Below the pieces are notes generated by a model. The model did no database searches and was not told the DNA's origin. It saw only the letters and a list, made by a program, of their open reading frames with translations. This document shows positions 6,173 through 11,676 of a stretch of 11,676 nucleotides of DNA, piece after piece; the stretch's first letter is position 1; every line of letters starts with the position of its first letter. A program made the position numbers and the translations under genes. Origin of the DNA: Haloferacaceae archaeon (GTDB lineage Archaea > Halobacteriota > Halobacteria > Halobacteriales > Haloferacaceae); the NCBI GenBank assembly GCA_028274825.1, contig JAQCMZ010000280.1, forward strand, positions 1 to 11,676, given 5' to 3'.

Positions 6173-8232
6173 GGCGGCGTCATCCCCCGAGTTTCGACAA
6201 TCAACTCGATCAACTCAAGAAACACCACTCGACCCGGAATCAGACCTAACGTGACAGCGCCGGTCATCGTTATCAGGATCGGGACGAGGATGAACCACGT
6301 CGATTCATGGCCGCGAAGCGCGGCTCCGAGAGTGACGTGGGTCCAGCCACCCGCCGGCGGACCGCCGTGATGGTCGTGGTTTTCACTGTGTTTTTCGGTG
6401 TCGTCGCGACTCTGGTGGGTCTGGTCGGGCTCTGACCGCTGGTGACTCTCGGTCTGGCCTGACCCAGTTCCAAACGGCACCTCTGTGTTGCTGGGGTTGG
6501 TGTCAACCGCATATTCGCCGTCATCGGTCGGCGCAGCGGGTTCGTCGAAATCGCGGTCGCTCCCGGAGATAGTCGGGTTGACCACGCCACCCGGTGAGTC
6601 CTGGGTTCCTGAAGAGTCAGATTCGGGCGCGGGGGTGGCGGAGTCGTGACCGCCAGTTCCTGATTCTGCATCCCCAGACGGAGATGTCTGGGTATCGGCC
6701 GGAGAATCGGATTCTGAGTGTGAGTCTGAGTCTGTCTGTGCCCGTGAATCACTGTGAGAGGAGTCATCCGAGCGGTCACCCCCGTCAGGTTGTGGTCGAA
6801 GGTGCGATATCGTCTCGCCGCCGAGCGGGAAGTCGATGAGCGGTTTCGCGTCGTGGTCGTCTTCAGACTCGAAAAATGCTGTGTACACTACCGGCCAGAA
6901 GTAGATGATATTGAGCACACCCGACAACAGGAGTGCGCCGGCCAGGTAATACGCGACCGGTTCCATAGCGCCCATTCGCACGCCACCGATAAGCAGATAG
7001 TATTTACTCACGAATCCAGCCAATAAGGGGATCCCTGCCATTCCAGCGGCAGCAACAGCGAACGCGCCGAATGTCAGCGGCATTCGTTTGCCGATTCCCG
7101 CCATATTAGAGATATAATCGGTGTGTGTCTCCACGTGTGCCGCGCCAGCACAAAAAAACAGCGTGAGTTTCATGAACGCATGAGCGGGGATATGCAGTAG
7201 TGCGCCGACGAGCCCGTACCACCCGAATAATCCGAGTCCGAGCAGGATATAGCTGAGCTGCGAAATTGTCGAGTACGCGAGCCGTCGTTTGAGGTGATCC
7301 TTGCGGATAGCGATAAACGACGCCGCGGTGAGGGTAATGGCGGCAGCAACCGACAGCCAGAGGCCGACACCGAGACTGAATACGAGGTCAGCGCCGAACA
7401 CATCCAGCACCACTCGGGCGACGCCAAACGCACCCGATTTGACGACCGCCACCGCGTGGAGGAGTCCCGAGACGGGAGTTGGCGCAACCATCGCTTCGGG
7501 AAGCCACTGGTGTAGTGGCATAATTCCCGCCTTGACCGCGAATCCGACTGCGAGCAGGACGAACGTCGCCGTCGCGTATGTGGGTTCTGCGTTGGCTGCC
7601 TGCGTTAGCGTCTCAATCCCGCCACCAGTGAAGCTGACGGTGGGTTCACCGACTAATCCGGTCAGCCAGTAGACGGCAACTGTCCCCGCGAGGACGAGCA
7701 CACCGCCTCCGAAGACGGTGTAAGCCAGGTATTTTCGGCCGGCAGACCGGGCCTCTGGTGACTCATCGTGTGCCACCAGCGGGTACGTCGCCATCGACAG
7801 CAGTTCATAAAAGACGAATATCGTCACGAGATTCGCCGCGAAGGCAATTCCCATCGTCGCAGACAGAGACACGGCAAATGCCGCGAAATACCGCGTCTGG
7901 TTGTGCTCGTCGAGTCCGCGCATATATCCGATACTGTACAGTGAGGTGATGATCCACAGCCCCGACGCGAGCATGGCGAACAGCAGTCCAAGCGGGTCTG
8001 CCTGGAGTGTGAACTCCACAGCCGGGAGGAACTCCAGGAGACGCGTGCGATACACGTTACCGGCAAGTACTCCGGGGATCATCGAGGCGACGAGACCGAA
8101 CATACTGACTGCAGTCACTAGTGTCACTGCCTCTCTGAGATTCGGCCGACGGTGGGCAGCGACAATCAACACCGCACCGGCGAGTGAGACTAACACGGCG
8201 AGTAGCGGCCGAAGAGCAGAAACTTCCGTCAT
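6169..8232 (-). CDS. mnhD: Mrp-type antiporter subunit D-like, with long insertion
   Basis: A 687-residue NuoL/M/N-family subunit, second of three in the operon. It keeps all key channel residues: TM5 glutamate E143 (FYELLSMATYPL), TM7 lysine K234 (FAVKAGIMPLHQWLPEA), TM8 lysine K265 (VVKSGAFG), H351 and K355 in HAFMK, and TM12 lysine K410 (GFVSKYY). Helices run normally to about residue 454. Then come about 175 residues (455-629) of low-complexity sequence dominated by Asp, Ser, Glu, Thr, Gly and His, ending in a His-rich ENHDHHGG. One last membrane helix follows (about 644-668). Without the insertion the length would be near the usual 500 residues. By the topology known for complex I homologues, this loop should face the cytoplasm (inference). 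The frame stays open throughout, so it is not a frameshift. Joined to both neighbours by ATGA overlaps. Confidence 0.9.
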   Translation of the reverse strand: MTEVSALRPLLAVLVSLAGAVLIVAAHRRPNLREAVTLVTAVSMFGLVASMIPGVLAGNVYRTRLLEFLPAVEFTLQADPLGLLFAMLASGLWIITSLYSIGYMRGLDEHNQTRYFAAFAVSLSATMGIAFAANLVTIFVFYELLSMATYPLVAHDESPEARSAGRKYLAYTVFGGGVLVLAGTVAVYWLTGLVGEPTVSFTGGGIETLTQAANAEPTYATATFVLLAVGFAVKAGIMPLHQWLPEAMVAPTPVSGLLHAVAVVKSGAFGVARVVLDVFGADLVFSLGVGLWLSVAAAITLTAASFIAIRKDHLKRRLAYSTISQLSYILLGLGLFGWYGLVGALLHIPAHAFMKLTLFFCAGAAHVETHTDYISNMAGIGKRMPLTFGAFAVAAAGMAGIPLLAGFVSKYYLLIGGVRMGAMEPVAYYLAGALLLSGVLNIIYFWPVVYTAFFESEDDHDAKPLIDFPLGGETISHLRPQPDGGDRSDDSSHSDSRAQTDSDSHSESDSPADTQTSPSGDAESGTGGHDSATPAPESDSSGTQDSPGGVVNPTISGSDRDFDEPAAPTDDGEYAVDTNPSNTEVPFGTGSGQTESHQRSEPDQTHQSRDDTEKHSENHDHHGGPPAGGWTHVTLGAALRGHESTWFILVPILITMTGAVTLGLIPGRVVFLELIELIVETRGMTPP
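6346..6870 (-). other. Low-complexity acidic Ser/His-rich insertion (coding)
   Basis: This part of the 687-residue subunit gene encodes residues about 455-629. It holds short repeated codon runs, for example the DNA at 6709-6740, where GAGTCT-like units repeat and give Asp-Ser and Glu-Ser runs (DSDSHSESDS, 501-510). That suggests growth by replication slippage. His residues cluster near the end (597, 606, 615, 619, 621, 622). No fold is expected. Confidence 0.8.
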
Positions 8233-9839
8233 GCGAACACCCTCTCGAAAAACGGGGTAAACAGCGTCTCAAACGTGAGTCCGGTGAATCCCAGCGCGAC
8301 GACAACCACTACCGTCGCGAGTAAGACCAGGAAGCCTGCTGCTGGCACTCTGTCGGGAATCAACGGAACCAGAGGGGCGTCTCTCAGCGGAGCCAGTTGT
8401 GCAGCCTCTGCTCTCGACACACCGAGTGACGCTTCGGGTTCGACCCCACTACCAGAGCCGTCAGCCGCCACTGCGGCGGGAGTGTCGCCAGCATCGTCAT
8501 CGATGAGCGGGTCTGGAGTGGCGGTGATGCCGGCGAAATACAGTTTTTCGACAATTCGGGCGATATACGCCAGAGTCAACAGTGTACTCACGAATACGAC
8601 GACGGCGATGCCGGTCGAGCCAGCTTGAACGGCACCCAGGGCAATATACCACTTTCCAATGAACCCGATTGACGGTGGAATCCCCACGAGTGCGAGCCCC
8701 AGCACAGCAAACCCACCGGCCGTAAACGGTGCCGACCGAGCCAGACTGGCGAGATCGTCGATAGTGCGAACGCCATAGCCTGCTGCCAACAATCCAATCG
8801 CCAAGAACAAGCCGACTTTCATTAGCCCGTGTCCGATCAGATGAACGATCCCACCCAGCAGTGCTGTTCGGTTGGCGAGCGCGACTGCTGCCACGATCAT
8901 CCCAAACTGTGCAACCGAAGAGTAGGCGAACATGCGTTTGAGATCCGATTGGATCACCGCGAGTCCAGAGCCGGCGACAATACTGACGCCTGCGACGATC
9001 AGTATCGCCGTCGTGATTGCGCCATTGGCCTGGAGAAACTCGACGGTGAACACCGTGTAGGTCACCCGAATCAGCGCGTATGCGGCTGTCGTCGAGACGA
9101 GTGCAGCGATATACATCGTCACGCCGTCCGGGGCCTGTTGATACGCATCTGGTTGCCAGGAGTGGACCGGAAAGATGGCAATCTTCAGCGCGAATCCTGC
9201 CGCGATGAAGGCGTACCCCGCCTGCAGCAGTGGGTCACTGTAGCCGACCGCCGCCATCGCCGTCTGAAGATCGAGCATATTGAGCGTCCCGGTTGCGATG
9301 AACACATAGCCAACACCGATGAGATACAGCGAGGCGCCGACGGTTCCCACGATGAGGTACTTCAGCGACGCGTAGGCACTCGCTCCAGACTGGTCGGCCG
9401 CCACGAGAGCGTACGTCGTCAGGCCGACAATCTCTAAAAACACGAAGAGATTGAACAGATCGCCAGTCAGAGCCATCCCTATCAGTCCGCCGGTCAACAA
9501 CAGATACGCCGAGTAGAAACTGTTTCGCCGGGGGCCCTGAGTGCGGGTGAACGCAAGGACTGCCGGAGAGACGACGGCAATCAGCAAGACGACTGCTGCC
9601 GACAGTTCGTCAGCAACCAATTCGATACCTCGTGGAGGCTCCCACCCGCCGATGAAGTACCGAATACGGCCGCCAGATACCACCATCTCTGCGAGCATCA
9701 CTCCAAGCGGGATCAGCCCAGTCGTCGTCACGGCTGCGATCGGCCAGCCGATATCGTCGCTGTAGACGCCGGCCACGAGCGGGAGCACTGCCGCCACAAT
9801 CGGGACGACAACTAACATCGGGAGGGTGATATCAGTCAC
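8229..9839 (-). CDS. mnhD: Mrp-type antiporter subunit D (first copy)
   Basis: A 536-residue NuoL/M/N-family subunit, first of three in the operon and directly after MnhC, the standard place for MnhD/MbhH. Landmarks: LFVFLEIVGLTTYAL with TM5 glutamate E136, TM7 lysine K219 in FALKIAIFPVHSWQPDAY, the K301/R302 pair in SDLKRMFAYSS, HLIGHGLMKVGLF (H333, H337, K341) and TM12 lysine K396 (GFIGKWY). Where homologues have the TM8 lysine (LLTKVGVYAL in bacterial MrpD), this protein has ALVSTTAAYAL, with Thr at 250. A hydrophilic stretch (about 439-510) precedes the last helix. Start: GTG at 9839, with a strong GGAGG (9852-9848) 8 bases before it. It overlaps the MnhC stop by 8 bases. An upstream in-frame GTG at 9902 would add 21 non-hydrophobic residues and is less likely. 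Confidence 0.9.
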   Translation of the reverse strand: MTDITLPMLVVVPIVAAVLPLVAGVYSDDIGWPIAAVTTTGLIPLGVMLAEMVVSGGRIRYFIGGWEPPRGIELVADELSAAVVLLIAVVSPAVLAFTRTQGPRRNSFYSAYLLLTGGLIGMALTGDLFNLFVFLEIVGLTTYALVAADQSGASAYASLKYLIVGTVGASLYLIGVGYVFIATGTLNMLDLQTAMAAVGYSDPLLQAGYAFIAAGFALKIAIFPVHSWQPDAYQQAPDGVTMYIAALVSTTAAYALIRVTYTVFTVEFLQANGAITTAILIVAGVSIVAGSGLAVIQSDLKRMFAYSSVAQFGMIVAAVALANRTALLGGIVHLIGHGLMKVGLFLAIGLLAAGYGVRTIDDLASLARSAPFTAGGFAVLGLALVGIPPSIGFIGKWYIALGAVQAGSTGIAVVVFVSTLLTLAYIARIVEKLYFAGITATPDPLIDDDAGDTPAAVAADGSGSGVEPEASLGVSRAEAAQLAPLRDAPLVPLIPDRVPAAGFLVLLATVVVVVALGFTGLTFETLFTPFFERVFA

Positions 9840-10248
9840 TCCGGCCACCTCCGGCTGGAAGATCCCCCTGTTCACGCATCGTCTCCCGGAGAGCGTCCGC
9901 ACGAAGGGTTCCGTACTCGTCGTGAATACGGAGACACAGCGCCAACCCCACAGCTGTGAGACTCACACCCACGACAATCGCCGTCAACACGATCACGTGC
10001 GGGAGCGGGCTGACAAACAGCGCCTCCGACCCCGACGGGATCAGCGGGCTGGATCCACCCTGGACGTATGCTGACGCGATGAAAAACAAAAACAGTGCAG
10101 TCTGAAACAGATTCACCCCGATAAGTTTCTTGACGAGATGCTCGTTGGCAATCATCATGTAAATTCCAATGCACAGCAACAGCGTAAATGCGACGTAGGC
10201 GTGTCTCGTCGCGAGAATTCCCGGGCCCAGCAGCGACACGTCGCTCAT
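9832..10248 (-). CDS. mnhC: Mrp-type antiporter subunit C (NuoK-like)
   Basis: A 138-residue, three-helix NuoK/MnhC-family subunit that links the D-type subunits to the rest of the complex in the membrane. Helices lie at about 17-35, 42-62 and 84-107. The family signature PLPHVIVLTAIVVG is at 81-94, and HLVKKLIGVNLFQTALFLF (37-55) is the typical second helix. The C-terminal tail (about 108-138) is charged and extends past the core fold. The ATG shares a 4-base overlap with the end of mnhB and has GAGGTGA ending 4 bases upstream (10252-10258). The gene ends in an 8-base overlap with the next subunit. Confidence 0.9.
   Translation of the reverse strand: MSDVSLLGPGILATRHAYVAFTLLLCIGIYMMIANEHLVKKLIGVNLFQTALFLFFIASAYVQGGSSPLIPSGSEALFVSPLPHVIVLTAIVVGVSLTAVGLALCLRIHDEYGTLRADALRETMREQGDLPAGGGRSD
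9848..9852 (-). promoter_or_regulatory. Shine-Dalgarno site deciding the first mnhD start
   Basis: GGAGG on the minus strand, 8 bases before the GTG at 9839 and inside the end of mnhC. This selects GTG 9839 over the in-frame GTG at 9902 and supports reinitiation or coupled translation. Confidence 0.7.
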
Positions 10249-10847
10249 GAGTTCACCTCGACGGATTCTGCGACCGTATCATCACCAGTGTCGCTTGCTT
10301 CGGGAGTGTCTTGAGAGACGGTAAAGTCGGCTGCCAGTGTAAAGAACAATCCGACGAGAATCCCCGAGACAATAGCGGCGATTCCGCCAATCTCGACGGC
10401 TTCCATCCCGTATTTCACGTTATCCTTGACCGGGAGAGTTCCGTACTCCAGGAACGTCCCGCCAAACCCGATCCCCGCGAGACCGATCCCGGCGAACGCA
10501 ATCACCCCGCCAGCGGCCAGCCCGACAATCCCAGCGTTGGACAGCCAGTCGCGGGTGGCCTCGATCCCGAAGGCGAATGCAATCATGAACACGACAGCCG
10601 CAGCAATTGCGCCACCCTGGAAGCCCCCGCCCGGGGAGTCGGCGCCATGGAAGGTGACGAAGAGCGCATACGTGAGTGCGAATGGCGTGATGAGTCTCAC
10701 CGTCGCAGTAATCACTTGGCTCTCCGTGTATAGCTGGCGCTGGCCTTCCACGCTGTCCGGTGCGTCGGGATCGGATGAGCCAGTCTCTCCCCGGGTAGTG
10801 GCGTCGGGTGACTCTGGTGAGTTGCCCCGTGGGTGGTGATCGCTCAT
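10245..10847 (-). CDS. mnhB: Mrp-type antiporter subunit B
   Basis: A 200-residue MnhB-family (MbhF-like) membrane subunit. The hydrophilic N-terminal 40 residues, rich in Pro, Ser, Asp and Gly, are longer than in bacterial MnhB. Membrane helices follow at about 48-66, 78-96, 104-128 and 150-173. The diagnostic HGADSPGGGFQGG is at 67-79, between the first two helices. The tail after 174 is acidic and likely disordered. The ATG overlaps the preceding stop (ATGA), and GGGAGGT lies 6 bases upstream (10854-10860), a clear ribosome binding site inside the DUF4040 gene. Confidence 0.9.
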   Translation of the reverse strand: MSDHHPRGNSPESPDATTRGETGSSDPDAPDSVEGQRQLYTESQVITATVRLITPFALTYALFVTFHGADSPGGGFQGGAIAAAVVFMIAFAFGIEATRDWLSNAGIVGLAAGGVIAFAGIGLAGIGFGGTFLEYGTLPVKDNVKYGMEAVEIGGIAAIVSGILVGLFFTLAADFTVSQDTPEASDTGDDTVAESVEVNS

Positions 10848-11407
10848 AAAAAGACCTCCCGCTGGAGGATAAGTAACCCAGCGATCCCAGCCGCAAATAC
10901 CACGACTGCTTCCCCGAAGGTATCGAATCCTCGGTAGGAAGCTAGCACCGCCGTCACGGCATTGTCGACACCAGTGTCGGCGTACGTGTTGGCGATGTAA
11001 TACTGTGAGACGTCAGGGTTTGACCACACGGGCGCCTCAGGGTCGCCAACGGCCGGAATGGACGGCACAGTGTACAACATCAGTACCGCGAGGAGACCAG
11101 TGACACTCGCGGCAGGCCAATTGATCGACTCGAACAGCGTATCATACTCGATTCGAGATGTCTTTGCAATCGTCAGCAATAACAGGAGTGTCGTGACGCC
11201 CGCGGAGATAGCCGCCTCGGTCATAGCTACGTCTGGGGCTCTGTAGAAGGTGTACAGCGCGGCCATCCCGAAGCTGTACGCGCTGAACACGACAATCGCC
11301 GTCAGGACGTCCCGTGCCAGTGCCGTCACGACGGCCGTGAGTAAGACGAAGCCGATAAGCGACGCCTCGACAGGAGTCACCGTCAGAGCTGCTGGCGCCG
11401 GTATCAT
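10844..11407 (-). CDS. DUF4040 antiporter subunit (fused MbhD and MbhE)
   Basis: A 187-residue membrane protein matching the MbhD/MbhE-like part of bacterial MrpA. The N-terminal half has three helices and carries APDVAMTEAAISAG (57-70), the MbhD/DUF4040 signature with the conserved acidic pair D59 and E64. The C-terminal half has a helix at about 99-117, a polar external-type loop, then the MbhE-like motif NAVTAVLASYRGFDTFGE (149-166) and a final helix (167-182). In Bacillus-type Mrp these domains are part of the large MrpA. Here they form a separate gene, as in archaeal hydrogenase operons, but with D and E fused. The ATG overlaps the mnhG stop, with AAGGAGG (11415-11421) 7 bases upstream. 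Confidence 0.88.
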   Translation of the reverse strand: MIPAPAALTVTPVEASLIGFVLLTAVVTALARDVLTAIVVFSAYSFGMAALYTFYRAPDVAMTEAAISAGVTTLLLLLTIAKTSRIEYDTLFESINWPAASVTGLLAVLMLYTVPSIPAVGDPEAPVWSNPDVSQYYIANTYADTGVDNAVTAVLASYRGFDTFGEAVVVFAAGIAGLLILQREVFL

Positions 11408-11676
11408 CGTTCGCCCTCCTTATCTGGCTCTGAGGCGGGGGCTGGGTCGGTTTCAGTCCACGGCTCGATACCCTCCTCAAATGCCGCCCGAGAGATAGCG
11501 TGGGCTGCGGTAGGGTTCGTCAGGAAGATGAAAAACAGCAGGAGAACCGTCTTGAACCCGCCAGCTTCAAACCCGATTACGAGTGCAACAGCTGCCAGTG
11601 CGAACCCAGCTCCGAGGGTGTCTGCCTGCGAGGCAGTGTGAGCTCGTGAGTAGATATCGGGGAGCCGAATCACACC
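11404..11676 (-). CDS. mnhG: Mrp-type antiporter subunit G (5' end outside window)
   Basis: The frame runs off the right edge, so the N-terminus, including the first of three membrane helices, is missing. What remains (90 residues) begins in the family motif GVIRLPDIYSRAH, followed by ASQADTLGAG, a helix rich in Ala and Val, and a final helix with TVLLLFFIFLTNPTAAHAISRAA. These are characteristic of MnhG/MbhC. The tail is acidic. The codon for the Val at 11673-11671 is GTG, but it lies inside the conserved motif and is not a plausible start. It ends in an ATGA overlap with the DUF4040 gene. By the usual order, mnhF and mnhE should be further upstream, outside the window. Confidence 0.88.
   Translation of the reverse strand, partial: GVIRLPDIYSRAHTASQADTLGAGFALAAVALVIGFEAGGFKTVLLLFFIFLTNPTAAHAISRAAFEEGIEPWTETDPAPASEPDKEGER

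Noticed and set aside
6273..6779. 168-codon minus-strand frame, Thr/Pro/Arg-rich, in the insertion region
   Set aside because: It is the shifted frame of the acidic low-complexity insertion. The main frame is open through the whole 687-residue protein, so this is not a separate gene or a frameshift.
1..11676. CRISPR arrays, insertion sequences, tRNA or rRNA genes
   Set aside because: No regularly spaced repeats, transposase motifs with terminal repeats, or RNA gene signatures were found on reading both strands by eye.

Overview
The window looks like chromosomal DNA from a halophilic archaeon (class Halobacteria). The proteins are rich in Asp and Glu. Single genes have TATA boxes close to 27 bases before the start codon, the leaderless haloarchaeal arrangement. 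The gene families (HGPRTase-like protein, a small conserved winged-helix regulator, CGYS glutaredoxin, a split multi-subunit Mrp-type cation/H+ antiporter) are all known from haloarchaea. No species can be named from this sequence alone.

Layout. Positions 1-880 hold no gene I can support. From about 881 to 4164 there are five single-gene units: a conserved acidic protein of unknown function (881-1447, minus), a monothiol glutaredoxin (1710-2054, minus), a TANGO2/NRDE-family protein divergent from it (2145-3008, plus), a winged-helix regulator (3191-3541, plus), and a purine phosphoribosyltransferase convergent with it (3595-4164, minus). After a 250-base gap with two inverted repeats, the rest of the window (4415-11676) is one minus-strand operon.

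The operon encodes an Mrp/Mnh-type antiporter, read right to left: MnhG (cut by the window edge), a DUF4040 protein equivalent to fused MbhD and MbhE, MnhB, MnhC (NuoK-like), and three successive NuoL/M/N-like subunits (536, 687 and 585 aa). Every gene overlaps the next: five joints are 4-base ATGA overlaps and one is an 8-base GTGACTGA overlap. Recognisable Shine-Dalgarno sequences lie in the upstream gene ends, so the subunits are probably translationally coupled. The order G, DE, B, C, D matches the antiporter module of archaeal membrane-bound hydrogenase (MbhC-D-E-F-G-H). Two extra D-like subunits stand where the hydrogenase genes would follow. Subunits F and E, and the operon promoter, are expected just beyond the right edge. 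The complex should exchange Na+ (or another cation) for H+ across the cytoplasmic membrane.

I found no clearly new system, CRISPR array, insertion sequence, tRNA or rRNA. The points most worth a second look are in the antiporter: (1) two of the three D-like subunits have each lost a different one of the conserved channel lysines, while the middle one keeps all of them; (2) the middle subunit carries about 175 residues of disordered, acidic, Ser/His-rich sequence before its last membrane helix; (3) the third subunit has a NuoL-like amphipathic helix plus an extra membrane helix at its C-terminus.
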